DNA from: Caulobacteraceae bacterium
GTDB lineage: Bacteria; Pseudomonadota; Alphaproteobacteria; Caulobacterales; Caulobacteraceae
Length of the DNA: 23,248 nt
NCBI GenBank assembly: GCA_004144935.1
Contig: SDZP01000013.1
Coordinates: 1-23,248 of the forward strand
Direction of reading: 5' to 3'
Both the position numbers and the translations under genes were made by a program. Each line of letters begins with the position of its first letter. The stretch's first letter is position 1. A model generated the notes under the pieces. The model had not been told where the DNA came from and ran no database searches. It saw only the letters and a list, made by a program, of their open reading frames with translations. Positions 1-7,971 of the stretch are shown here, one piece after another.

Positions 1-5
1 CGATA

Positions 6-58
6 TGTCTCGCCTCCCCCCGCGAGACACGCGCCGCCGGACCCCCCTCCGGCGGCGC
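6..58 (+). terminator. Two tandem GC hairpins, possible terminator of the gene left of the window
   Basis: Two perfect stem-loops lie back to back. Stem 6-13 pairs with 22-29 (8 bp, loop CTCCCCCC). Stem 31-41 pairs with 48-58 (11 bp, loop of six C). Both loops are C runs. The second stem is followed by CTTCGT, a weak U tract. They probably end a + strand transcript entering from the left, though no upstream gene is visible. Bases 59-218 hold the gdhZ leader. GGCTAAAGC at 164-172 resembles a Caulobacter-type -10 box, but no -35 at good spacing was found. Confidence 0.45.
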
Positions 59-218
59 CTTCGTATCCACTCCGGCCTTTGGCCGCGGGACGGATAAGTC
101 TAAACTCCTGTTCGACATTTCCAGTCTTCAGGGTCGATTTTGAGCGAAAACTGCCTGCGAACAGGCTAAAGCGACCGCCAAACCACCCTCCAACGATAAA
201 ATTCTCGGGAAAATCGGG

Positions 219-3200
219 ATGAGCAGCGCGAAAAACGACCTGGCGGCCAAGGCTGGCGAAACCCCCTTGGCGCAGGCGTTTACCCGCCACCTCAAGTCCA
301 AGGCCCTGCTCGACGCCGAAGCCCGCTTCCTGGCCCAGGTCGCCGGCGACCTGCAGGCCGAGGAGCTGCCCCCCGTTTCCGAAGACGGCCTGGGCGCCAT
401 GTTCGCCGACTTCTGGCGCTTCGCCGAAGCCTCCGACGGCAAGGACCTGGGCCGCGACCTGCTGGAGATCGTCCAGGACGACCGGCCCTTCCTGGTCGAC
501 AGCATCATGGGCGTGGTGGCCGAGGCCGGCCTGCCGGTGCGGGCCATGTTCCACCCGATCGCCGAGGTCGGCGGCAAGCCGCGCTCCCTGATCCAGGTGC
601 AGCTCGACCCGGTCGGCGAGGACCGGGCCCCGGCCCTGATCGGCAACGTCACCGCCACCCTGGCCGACGTCCGCGTCGCCGTCGACGACTTCGCCGCCAT
701 GAAGGCGGTCATCCGCCGCGCCATCGAGGAGCTGGAGGGCACCACCCTCGGCGCCGCCGACGCCGACGAGCACGCCGAGCAGCTGGCCTTTCTCAAGTGG
801 CTAGAGAACGAGCACTTCGTCTTCCTCGGCGCCCGGACCTACGAATACCCCCGCACCGCCGGCGGCGGCTACGCGGCCGAGGAGCCGCTGTACCAGCCCG
901 AGGGCAGCCTCGGCGTCCTGCGCGACCAGAGCCGGGCCGTCCTGCGGCGGGCTTCCGAGCCGGCGATCCTCTCGCAGCAGGTGCGCCGCCACCTGGAGAC
1001 CGGCCCGGCCCTGACCGTCGCCAAGTCCAACCTGCGCTCGAACGTCCACCGCCGCGCCTACATGGACTACGTCGGGGTCAAGCGTTACGGCGCCGACGGC
1101 CTGCCGTCGGGCGAGACCCGCTTCGTCGGCCTGTTCACCGCCGACGCCTACGAGACCCCGGCCAGCGAAGTGCCGCTGATCCGCCGCAAGATCCGCCTGG
1201 CCCTCGATCACGCCAGCGTCGTGCCCGGCAGCCATAACGACAAGCGCCTGCGCCACATCATCGAGACCTACCCCCGCGACGAGCTCTTCCAGCTGCCGGA
1301 AGGCGAGCTGCTCGACCAGGCGATGGGCATCCTGCATCTGCTCGACCGTCCGCGGCTGAAGCTGTTCGCCCGCAAGGACCCCTTCGACCGCTTCATCTCC
1401 GTCCTGCTCTACGTGCCGCGCGACCGCTACGATTCCGGCGTGCGCGAGCGGGCCGGCAACCTGATCGCCGCCGCCTACAACGGCCGGGTCTCGGCCTACT
1501 ACCCCAGCTTCTCGGACGCCCCCCTGGCCCGGGTTCACTACATCATCGGCGTCACCCCCGGCGGCCATGCCGAGCCGGATCTGTCGGAGCTGGAAGGCGA
1601 GATCGCCGAGACCGCCCGCACCTGGGGCGACCGCTTCGAGGCCGCGGTGCGCGCCTCCGGCCTGCCCACCGCCCCGGCCCTGGCCCGCTGGTCGGGCGCC
1701 TTCAGCGGCGGCTACCGCGACTTCTACGGCGCCGAGGAGGCCCTGGCCGACCTGCGCGAGATCGACGCCATGGGGGACCAGGACTTCAGCGTCCGCGCCT
1801 TCCGCCAGGTCGGCGACAGCGCCCTGCGCTTCCGCTTCAAGCTCTACCATCGCGGCGGCCACCTGCCGCTGGCCGACGTCACCCCCATCCTCGAGCACAT
1901 GGGCCTGCGCGCCCTGATCGAGGACGCCTTCGAACTGGCCCCCCAAGGCGCCGGCGGGGCCGACAACGTCTGGGTCCACGAGTTCCTGCTCGAGGACCGG
2001 GCCGGCGAGCACCTGGTCTTCGCCGAGGTCAAGGACGCCTTCGAGGCGCTGTTCACCGCCGTCTGGCAGGGCCGCACCGAGAGCGACGGCTTCAACCGGC
2101 TGGTGCTGGAGCTGGGCGTCTCCTGGCGCGACGCCGCCCTGATCCGCGCCTTCGCCAAATACCGCCTGCAATCGGGCCTCGACCCCAGCCAGTCGGTGCA
2201 GGAAGAGGCGCTCAGCGACAACCCCGGCATCGCCCGCCTGATCCTCGACCTCTTCCGGGTGAAATTCGACCCGGCCGTCAAGGCCGACCTCCCCGCCCGC
2301 CAGGTGCAGGCCGACAAGGTCATGGCCGAGATCGTCGCCGCCCTGCAACAGGTCGAGAGCCTCGACGCCGACCGCGTCCTGCGCCGCCTGGCCCTGCTGG
2401 TCATGGCCCTCAAGCGCACCAACTTCTACCTGCAGGACGAGGCCGGCCAGCCCAAGCCCTACATCAGCTTCAAGGTCGCCAGCCAGGAGCTGGACGATCT
2501 GCCGGCCCCCAAGCCGTTCCGTGAGATCTTTGTCTGGAGCCCGGTGGTCGAGGGCGTCCACCTGCGCTTCGGCCCCGTCGCCCGCGGCGGCCTGCGCTGG
2601 TCCGACCGCCGCGACGACTTCCGCACCGAGGTGCTGGGCCTGGTGAAGGCGCAGCAGGTCAAGAACGCCGTCATCGTGCCGGTCGGCTCCAAGGGCGGCT
2701 TCTTCCCCAAGCAGCTGCCGCGCGGCGGCTCAGCTGACCAGATCCGGGCCGGCGGCATCGCCGCCTACACCGTGTTCCTCAGCGGCTTGCTGGACATCAC
2801 CGACAACATCGACGCCGACAACGAGGTCGTCCGCCCGGCCGGCGTCATCGCCCATGAGGGCGACGATCCCTACCTCGTCGTCGCCGCCGACAAGGGCACC
2901 GCCACCTTCAGCGACATCGCCAACGGCATCGCCGTCTCCTACGGCTTCTGGCTGGGCGACGCCTTCGCCTCCGGCGGATCGGCCGGCTACGACCACAAGG
3001 TCATGGGCATCACCGCCCGCGGCGCCTGGGAAGCGGTCAAGCGCCACTTCCGTGAGGCCGGCAAGGACATCCAGAAGGAGCCCTTCACCGTCGTCGGGGT
3101 CGGCGACATGTCCGGCGACGTGTTCGGCAACGGCATGCTGCTTAGCAAGCAGATCCGGCTGCTGGCCGCCTTCGACCACCGCCACATCTTCCTCGATCCC

Positions 3201-5009
3201 GATCCCGACCCGGCCGTCAGCTGGGAAGAACGCGACCGCCTGTTCAAGCTGCCGCGCTCGAGCTGGGAGGACTACGACAAGAGCCGGATCAGCCCGGGGG
3301 GCGGCGTCTTCGCCCGCTCCCTGAAGACCATCCCGGTCACGCCAGAGGTCAAGGCCGCCTTCGACCTGAAGTCCGACAGCGTCAGCCCAAGCGAGCTGAT
3401 GACCGCCATCCTCAAGGCCCGGGCCGAACTGCTCTACCTCGGCGGCATCGGCACCTATGTGAAGGCCCGGCGCGAGAGCCACGCCGACGCCGGCGACAAG
3501 GCCAGCGACGCCATCCGCGTCGACGCGCCGGACCTGCGGGTCAAGGTGGTCGGCGAGGGCGCCAACCTGGGTCTCACCCAGGCCGGCCGCATCGAGTTCG
3601 CCCGGGGTGGCGGCCGCATCAACACCGACGCCATCGACAACAGCGCCGGGGTCGACAGCTCCGACCACGAGGTCAACATCAAGATCCTCACCGGCATGGT
3701 CGAGCGGTCCGGCAAGCTGGATCGCCCAGCCCGCGACAAGCTGCTGGCCTCGATGACCGACGACGTCGCCCGCCACGTCCTCGAGCACAACTACGACCAG
3801 ACCCTGGCCCTCTCCCTGCTGCAGCAGGACGCCCCAGGCGAGATCGACAACCACGCCCGCTTCATCGCCGAACTGGAAAGCGACGGCAAACTCGACCGCC
3901 GGGTGGAGGGCCTGCCCGACGCCATGGGCCTGCTGGACCTGGCCAAGGCCGGCCAAGGTCTTACCCGTCCGGAACTGGCCGTGCTGCTGGCCTACGGCAA
4001 GCTCGACCTGTTCAGCGACATGATCGCCACCAAGGGCCCCGACGATCCGGCCTTCCGCGCCATCCTGCAGGGCTACTTCCCGCAAGGGGTCCAGCAGTAC
4101 GCCGAGGAGATGGACCGCCACCGTCTGCGCCGCGAGATCATCGCCACGGTGATGAGCAACGAGATCGTCAACCGCTGCGGTCCGACCTTCGCCAGCCGGC
4201 TGAAGACCGCCGCCGCCGCCGACGACGCCGCCCTGATGATCGGCTTCGAGGCCGGCCGCCGGATCATCGGCTTCGACAGCCTGTGGGAAGATGTCGAGGG
4301 GCTCGACGGCAAGGCGTCTGCCCAGGGCCAGCTGTCGCTGTTCCGGGCGCTCGGCCACGTCCTGCGCAGCCAGACCTACTGGATGGCCCGCCGCGCCAAG
4401 ACCGGCGTCTCGGTCCAGGCCCTGGTCGACCGCTACCAGCCGGCCATGACCGAGCTGGCGGCCCTGACCCCCGCCATACTCTCGCCCTTCGAGCAGAAGG
4501 CGGTCGGCCGCCGCGCCAAGGCCTTCGCCGCCGACGGGGCGCCGGAAGCCCTGGCCACGGCGGTCGCCGCCCTGCAGCCGCTGACCACCGCCGCCGACCT
4601 GATCGACCTGGCCGCCGACCAGAACTGGCCGGCCCTGGCCGCCGCCCGCGTCTACCACCAGGTCGGCGCCGCCTTCTTCTTCGACAAGCTGCGCGCCGCG
4701 GCCGGCGAAAAGCGCGGCGGCGACCACTACGAGCGGATGGCCGTGCGCCGCCTGATCGAGGACATGCTGGCCGAGCAGACGGCGGTGACCCGGGCGGTCA
4801 TCACCTTCGCCACCAACCCCCACGCCGGTGAAACCAGCGAACAGGCCGCCCAGACGGTCAAGTCCTGGGCCGCCATGCACCAGGGCCCAGGTCGCGCGGT
4901 GCGCCGCACGGTCGAGGAGATCGAGCACGCCGGCGGGGGGTGGACGTTCGCGAAGCTGACGATCGCCAACGCCGCGCTGCGCGAACTGGCGGAGGATGCC
5001 GGACGCTAG
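219..5009 (+). CDS. gdhZ: NAD-specific glutamate dehydrogenase, large (180 kDa) type
   Basis: This enzyme oxidatively deaminates glutamate to 2-oxoglutarate and ammonium with NAD+ in the cytoplasm, feeding amino-acid carbon into the TCA cycle. The product is 1596 aa, the usual length of the L-GDH180 class and far longer than the ~450-aa hexameric enzymes. The N-terminal ~700 residues are the long regulatory region of this class. The catalytic core begins near residue 780 with RGGLRWSDRRDDFRTE and contains the substrate-site SKGGFFPKQ (Lys825). A dinucleotide-binding stretch GVGDMSGDVFGNG follows at about 960-972, then GEGANLGLTQAGR at about 1112. ATG 219 follows a GGGAAA/CGGG purine patch. 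The symbol follows C. crescentus GdhZ, which is reported to link glutamate catabolism to FtsZ-ring control; that role is inferred here only by homology. It is monocistronic and convergent with the hydrolase gene, with a REP pair in between. Confidence 0.96.
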   Translation: MSSAKNDLAAKAGETPLAQAFTRHLKSKALLDAEARFLAQVAGDLQAEELPPVSEDGLGAMFADFWRFAEASDGKDLGRDLLEIVQDDRPFLVDSIMGVVAEAGLPVRAMFHPIAEVGGKPRSLIQVQLDPVGEDRAPALIGNVTATLADVRVAVDDFAAMKAVIRRAIEELEGTTLGAADADEHAEQLAFLKWLENEHFVFLGARTYEYPRTAGGGYAAEEPLYQPEGSLGVLRDQSRAVLRRASEPAILSQQVRRHLETGPALTVAKSNLRSNVHRRAYMDYVGVKRYGADGLPSGETRFVGLFTADAYETPASEVPLIRRKIRLALDHASVVPGSHNDKRLRHIIETYPRDELFQLPEGELLDQAMGILHLLDRPRLKLFARKDPFDRFISVLLYVPRDRYDSGVRERAGNLIAAAYNGRVSAYYPSFSDAPLARVHYIIGVTPGGHAEPDLSELEGEIAETARTWGDRFEAAVRASGLPTAPALARWSGAFSGGYRDFYGAEEALADLREIDAMGDQDFSVRAFRQVGDSALRFRFKLYHRGGHLPLADVTPILEHMGLRALIEDAFELAPQGAGGADNVWVHEFLLEDRAGEHLVFAEVKDAFEALFTAVWQGRTESDGFNRLVLELGVSWRDAALIRAFAKYRLQSGLDPSQSVQEEALSDNPGIARLILDLFRVKFDPAVKADLPARQVQADKVMAEIVAALQQVESLDADRVLRRLALLVMALKRTNFYLQDEAGQPKPYISFKVASQELDDLPAPKPFREIFVWSPVVEGVHLRFGPVARGGLRWSDRRDDFRTEVLGLVKAQQVKNAVIVPVGSKGGFFPKQLPRGGSADQIRAGGIAAYTVFLSGLLDITDNIDADNEVVRPAGVIAHEGDDPYLVVAADKGTATFSDIANGIAVSYGFWLGDAFASGGSAGYDHKVMGITARGAWEAVKRHFREAGKDIQKEPFTVVGVGDMSGDVFGNGMLLSKQIRLLAAFDHRHIFLDPDPDPAVSWEERDRLFKLPRSSWEDYDKSRISPGGGVFARSLKTIPVTPEVKAAFDLKSDSVSPSELMTAILKARAELLYLGGIGTYVKARRESHADAGDKASDAIRVDAPDLRVKVVGEGANLGLTQAGRIEFARGGGRINTDAIDNSAGVDSSDHEVNIKILTGMVERSGKLDRPARDKLLASMTDDVARHVLEHNYDQTLALSLLQQDAPGEIDNHARFIAELESDGKLDRRVEGLPDAMGLLDLAKAGQGLTRPELAVLLAYGKLDLFSDMIATKGPDDPAFRAILQGYFPQGVQQYAEEMDRHRLRREIIATVMSNEIVNRCGPTFASRLKTAAAADDAALMIGFEAGRRIIGFDSLWEDVEGLDGKASAQGQLSLFRALGHVLRSQTYWMARRAKTGVSVQALVDRYQPAMTELAALTPAILSPFEQKAVGRRAKAFAADGAPEALATAVAALQPLTTAADLIDLAADQNWPALAAARVYHQVGAAFFFDKLRAAAGEKRGGDHYERMAVRRLIEDMLAEQTAVTRAVITFATNPHAGETSEQAAQTVKSWAAMHQGPGRAVRRTVEEIEHAGGGWTFAKLTIANAALRELAEDAGR

Positions 5010-5015
5010 TCAAAC

Positions 5016-5068
5016 CCTTCTCCCCCTGGGGGAGAAGGTGTCGGCGAAGCCGACGGATGAGGGGTCGC
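5016..5068 (+). repeat. REP-like palindromic repeat, copy A
   Basis: This ~53-bp unit has two hairpins. The first is CCTTCTCCCCC/GGGGGAGAAGG (5016-5026 with 5028-5038). The second is GTCGGC-GAA-GCCGAC (5040-5054). It ends in GGATGAGGGG. It starts 6 bp after the gdhZ stop codon. Three more copies occur at 5112-5164, 7901-7956 and 8355-8410. Paired with copy B in opposite orientation, it can fold the whole 5016-5164 stretch into one large cruciform and should also stop transcription between the convergent genes. Confidence 0.85.
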
Positions 5069-5111
5069 ACCGGCAGGTGAGAGTTCGCGCCAACAATCGT
5101 CAGAGGCTGGC

Positions 5112-5164
5112 GCGACCCCTCATCCGACCCCTGCGGGGCCACCTTCTCCCCCAAGGGGAGAAGG
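5112..5164 (-). repeat. REP-like palindromic repeat, copy B (inverted relative to A)
   Basis: Read on the minus strand it matches copy A: CCTTCTCCCC-TT-GGGGGAGAAGG, then a second hairpin CCCC-GCA-GGGG, then CGGATGAGGGGTCGC. The second stem differs in sequence from copy A but still pairs. Copies A and B are separated by 43 bp with no coding potential. Copy B overlaps the 3' end of the hydrolase gene and supplies its last codons and stop. Confidence 0.85.
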
Positions 5165-5920
5165 ACCATGGAGCGAACCCAGAAACCCGCCGAACCGCGC
5201 CACGTTGTCCCGGAACAGCGCCTCGTCCCGCTGCATCGGCGACAGGCCGATCAGCGCCTCGCCCGGCTGGTCGAACGCATGTGTCCCCTCCAGGATCACC
5301 GTCTCCACCTCGCATCCGGCCGCCCGCGCCCGCGCATAGACCGCCTCATGCAGCTTCGGGGCGCCCAGATGGTCTCGCCGGGCGATCACCCCCATGACCT
5401 TGGGCCGATACCGCCAGTCCCGCTTCGCGCCGCGTGTTCCGAAATTCACGTAGGGATAGCTGAAGAACGCCCCCTTCACCCCGTCCAGCAGTCCGGGTCC
5501 CGCGCCGCCGATCCGCGCCTCGGCCTCGCTCTCCAGGGCCATGGTCATCAGGTCCATGATCGCCCAGCCGCCGTGGCTCCACCCGGCCAGCACAACGCGG
5601 GTCGGATCGGCGTCGTCCCGGCGGCTCATGCCATGGATCGTCGCCAGCACATCGCCGGCCCGCTCGAAGCCCCAGAACCGCGTGCCGCTGCAGACGAAGG
5701 TCAGGCCATAGGCCCGGCTCCAGCCGCGCGGCGCGAAACTGTCGACGATCACCGACCGCCACCCGGCCCGCGTCGCCTCGGCGGCGTAGTCGTCCAGATG
5801 TCCCTGCACCCCGCCGCAGCCGTGGAACAACAGGACGACCGGACGCTTCTCGGCGTCGTCCGGGCCGTAGATGACGGCGTGCGGTTCGAGCTTGGCCCAG
5901 CGGGCTTCCAAGGTGTCCAT
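5120..5920 (-). CDS. Dienelactone hydrolase family (alpha/beta hydrolase) protein with repeat-encoded C-terminus
   Basis: The product is a 266-aa cytosolic alpha/beta hydrolase with no signal peptide; the natural substrate is unknown. It has an oxyanion-region LLFHGCGG near residue 33 and a nucleophile elbow GWSHGG (Ser115). Asp183 (ARRDHLG) and His214 (EGTHAF) complete a likely Ser-Asp-His triad. Strand order and length fit dienelactone hydrolase-like proteins. ATG 5920 is preferred over upstream codons because a GGGGAGA Shine-Dalgarno precedes it and homology begins here. The last 14 residues (PSPLGGEGGPAGVG) and the stop codon lie inside REP copy B. The native C-terminus was therefore probably replaced or extended when the repeat arrived, and the triad is untouched. 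Confidence 0.85.
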   Translation of the reverse strand: MDTLEARWAKLEPHAVIYGPDDAEKRPVVLLFHGCGGVQGHLDDYAAEATRAGWRSVIVDSFAPRGWSRAYGLTFVCSGTRFWGFERAGDVLATIHGMSRRDDADPTRVVLAGWSHGGWAIMDLMTMALESEAEARIGGAGPGLLDGVKGAFFSYPYVNFGTRGAKRDWRYRPKVMGVIARRDHLGAPKLHEAVYARARAAGCEVETVILEGTHAFDQPGEALIGLSPMQRDEALFRDNVARFGGFLGSLHGPSPLGGEGGPAGVG

Positions 5921-5943
5921 CGGTCTCCCCGTCCTGTCCGACA

Positions 5944-5989
5944 AGCATAACGGGGAGGTCGCACAGAATGCAAGTGAGCAATCACTCAC
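5944..5989 (-). promoter_or_regulatory. Possible promoter and operator of the hydrolase gene
   Basis: On the minus strand a -35-like TTGCAT (5973-5968) and a -10-like TATGCT (5949-5944) are 18 bp apart, about 25 bp upstream of the start codon. Abutting the -35 is the inverted repeat GTGAGCAATCACTCAC (5974-5989), i.e. GTGAG-N6-CTCAC. That is the size and symmetry of a TetR-type operator. No TetR gene is in the window, so the regulator is unknown. Confidence 0.35.
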
Positions 5990-6022
5990 ATTGTTGTAAT
6001 TGGTTTGCCGACGTCACCCTCA

Positions 6023-6160
6023 CTCCGATCATGCTCGCGAATGCGGGCATCCACGCATCGATGGCGGCTGCAAACCCGAAGGGAGTTCAGTCCCACTCTC
6101 AAAGCTTCGGAGCATGATCCAACCGCACATGGATGCCCGCATTCGCGAGCATGATCGGAG
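6023..6160. repeat. 31-bp perfect inverted repeat element (second palindromic family)
   Basis: Bases 6023-6053 and 6130-6160 are perfect reverse complements (31 bp), separated by 76 bp. Each arm contains its own small palindrome around CTCGCGAATGCGGGCA. The interior holds smaller pairings (CCGAAG 6076-6081 with CTTCGG 6105-6110, GGGA with TCCC at 6081-6094) and no gene. The element starts 8 bp after the purH stop codon and occupies most of the purH-hydrolase gap. It may terminate purH transcription or be a MITE-like insertion. It is unrelated in sequence to the REP copies A-D. Confidence 0.8.
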
Positions 6161-6168
6161 GTGTGGAG

Positions 6169-7749
6169 CTAGTGGCGGAACACCCGCACCCCGGTGAAGA
6201 CCATGGCGATCCCCGCCGCGTCGGCCGCCGCGATGACCTCGGCGTCCCGCATCGAGCCGCCCGGCTGGATCACCGCCGTCGCCCCGGCTTCCGCCGCCTG
6301 GATCAGGCCGTCGGCGAAGGGGAAGAAGGCTTCCGAGGCGCAGGCGCTGCCCTTCAGGTCCAGCCCGAAATCGGCGGCGCGGATGGCCGCGATCCGCGCG
6401 CTGTCCTTGCGGTTCATCTGGCCGGCCCCGACGCCCAGCGTCTGGCCGCCGCGGGCGAAGACGATGGCGTTGGACTTCACATGCTTGGCGACGGTGAAGG
6501 CGAACAGCATGTCGCGAATCTCCTCGTCGGTGGGGCTGCGCCTGGTGACCACCTTCAGGTCGGCCGCCGTCAGCCGGGCGGTGTCGCGCGACTGCACCAG
6601 GAAGCCTCCGCTGACCGACCTGAACACCTCGCCGGCCGAGAAGGCGTCCGGCATGGCCCCGGTGACCAGCAGGCGCAGGTTCTTCTTGGCCTCGAACACG
6701 GCGACCGCGTCGTCGTCGGCCTCCGGGGCGATGACCACCTCGGTGAAGGTCTCGCAGACCTGTTCCGCCGTGGCGCGGTCGAGGCGGCGGTTGACCGCCA
6801 CGATGCCGCCGAAGGCCGAGACCGGATCGCAGGCCAGGGCCCGGGCATAGGCCTCGCGCAGGTCGGCGCCCAGGCCGACGCCACAGGGGTTGGCGTGCTT
6901 GACGATGATGCAGGCCGGCTCGTCGAACTCGGCGGCCAGTTCGAAGGCGGCGTCGGTGTCGGCGATGTTGTTGTAGCTGAGTTCCTTGCCCTGCAGTTGA
7001 CGGGCGGTTGCGACGCCGGGGCGCTTCTCGCCGGTGACGTAGAAGGCGGCCGACTGGTGCGGGTTCTCGCCATAGCGCAGGGTCTGGCGCAGCTCGCCGC
7101 CGATGGCCCGGCGGGCCGGGGTGGCCTCACCGAGCTGCGCCGCGAACCAGCCGCTGATGGCGGCGTCATAGGTGGCGGTGCGGGCGAAGGCGCGGGCGGC
7201 CAGGTCTTTCCGAAGCGCCAACGTCGTCCCGCCGGCCTTGAGCGCCTCGACCACCCGAGCCATGTCTTCCGGCGCCGTGCAGACTGCGACGTAGCCGTGG
7301 TTCTTGGCCGCCGAGCGGATCATCGCCGGCCCGCCGATGTCGATGTTCTCGACACAGGTCTCGAAGTCGCCGCCGGCCGCCACCGTGGCCTCGAACGGAT
7401 AGAGGTTCACATAGAGGATATCGATGCCGCCGATGCCGTGCTCCGCCATCGCCGCCGCATGGGCCGGCGCGGCGCGTACGCCCAGCAGGCCGCCGTGGAC
7501 GATCGGATGCAGGGTCTTGACCCGGCCGTCCATCATCTCGGGAAAGCCGGTCAGGTCGGCCACGTCCTTCACCGGCAGTCCTGCCGCCGCGATGGCGCCC
7601 TTGGTGCCGCCGGTCGAAACCAGCTCGACGCCGAGGTCATGCAGCGCCCGGGCCGTCTCGATCAGCCGGGTCTTGTCGGACACGGAGATCAGGGCGCGCT
7701 TGGCGACGACGGTATCGGGCGAGGGCGGGAAATCAGGGGCGGCGGGCAT
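6169..7749 (-). CDS. purH: Bifunctional AICAR transformylase / IMP cyclohydrolase
   Basis: This enzyme performs the last two steps of de novo IMP synthesis: it formylates AICAR with 10-formyl-THF, then closes the ring. The product is 526 aa, typical length. The N-terminal MGS-like cyclohydrolase domain shows ISVSDKT (about 21-27) and EMMDGRVKTLHP (about 71-82). The C-terminal transformylase domain shows RYGENPHQSAAFY and the catalytic Lys-His pair in KHANPCG (Lys284, His285), then AFGGIVAVN and GAGQMNRKDS. ATG 7749 is chosen because a CCGGAGTCC Shine-Dalgarno precedes it. The in-frame extension upstream would run through the riboswitch. It is collinear with heparinase-rpe-rsmB, but the DUF559 element and its own leader separate it from them. 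Confidence 0.97.
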   Translation of the reverse strand: MPAAPDFPPSPDTVVAKRALISVSDKTRLIETARALHDLGVELVSTGGTKGAIAAAGLPVKDVADLTGFPEMMDGRVKTLHPIVHGGLLGVRAAPAHAAAMAEHGIGGIDILYVNLYPFEATVAAGGDFETCVENIDIGGPAMIRSAAKNHGYVAVCTAPEDMARVVEALKAGGTTLALRKDLAARAFARTATYDAAISGWFAAQLGEATPARRAIGGELRQTLRYGENPHQSAAFYVTGEKRPGVATARQLQGKELSYNNIADTDAAFELAAEFDEPACIIVKHANPCGVGLGADLREAYARALACDPVSAFGGIVAVNRRLDRATAEQVCETFTEVVIAPEADDDAVAVFEAKKNLRLLVTGAMPDAFSAGEVFRSVSGGFLVQSRDTARLTAADLKVVTRRSPTDEEIRDMLFAFTVAKHVKSNAIVFARGGQTLGVGAGQMNRKDSARIAAIRAADFGLDLKGSACASEAFFPFADGLIQAAEAGATAVIQPGGSMRDAEVIAAADAAGIAMVFTGVRVFRH

Positions 7750-7781
7750 GGCGGACTCCGGCTGGAAAGCTGTGAGGTCTC

Positions 7782-7850
7782 GCCCAGGCGCGCGGCAGAT
7801 GGCGTCGTCAGCTCCCCGGTGGTGATCCACCTGATGCGCCAGTCGCTGAG
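7782..7850 (-). promoter_or_regulatory. ZTP (pfl) riboswitch aptamer in the purH leader
   Basis: The minus strand carries the signature strings of the pfl/ZTP class in order. TCAGC-GACTGGCG (7849-7837) comes first, then hairpin GGTGG-ATCA-CCACC, then GGGGAGCTGA. A short linker follows, and then GCCGCGCGCCTGGGC ending at 7782. P1 is TCAGC/GCTGA. Established knowledge: the class binds ZMP/ZTP, purine intermediates that build up when folate is short, and often precedes purH. About 32 nt lie between the aptamer and the ATG, including the Shine-Dalgarno, so control could be at translation. CAGCT in this platform (minus strand, 7772-7768) could pair with AGCTG of the P1 3' strand (7813-7809) as an alternative fold; that part is inference. 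Confidence 0.9.
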
Positions 7851-7878
7851 ACGAGGCGGCTCTTACAGGAAGAGGAAG

Positions 7879-7896
7879 GGAGTCGCCAGCGACTCC
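7879..7896 (-). terminator. 8-bp hairpin upstream of the purH riboswitch
   Basis: GGAGTCGC (7879-7886) pairs perfectly with GCGACTCC (7889-7896). On the minus strand it is followed by CTTCCTCTTCCTGT, a pyrimidine/T-rich stretch. It could end transcripts coming from DUF559/heparinase before the purH leader. No clear purH promoter was found between it and the aptamer. Confidence 0.4.
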
Positions 7897-7900
7897 GAAC

Positions 7901-7956
7901 CCTTCTCCCGCTCGCCGGGAGAAGGTGGCCCCCGAAGGGGGTCGGATGAGGGCAGC
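7901..7956 (+). repeat. REP-like palindromic repeat, copy C
   Basis: It has hairpin CCTTCTCCCG-CTCGC-CGGGAGAAGG (7901-7925), then CCCCC-GAA-GGGGG (7929-7941), then CGGATGAGGGCAGC. The unit matches copy D in inverted orientation over about 56 bp, with differences confined to the hairpin tips. It lies 15 bp beyond the DUF559 stop codon. Confidence 0.85.
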
Positions 7957-7971
7957 ACCGGCCCCGAACGA

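Noticed and set aside
6..58. tRNA or small structured RNA at the left edge
   Set aside because: Only two short C-loop hairpins are present; there is no cloverleaf, anticodon arm or CCA-type acceptor end.
801..2561. Long open frame on the minus strand inside gdhZ (586 codons), and a second at 2730-4928
   Set aside because: Antisense shadows of a high-GC gene. The translations are low-complexity Gly/Ala/Val/Asp-rich with no domain, and the plus-strand frame is a full-length known enzyme.
5016..5164. CRISPR-like or direct-repeat array at the gdhZ 3' end
   Set aside because: The two units are inverted, not direct, and there are no regular spacers.
6000..6197. 65-codon plus-strand frame over the 31-bp inverted repeat
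   Set aside because: Consists mainly of the repeat arms and their spacer; the same peptide appears in both arms by symmetry, with no ribosome-binding site.
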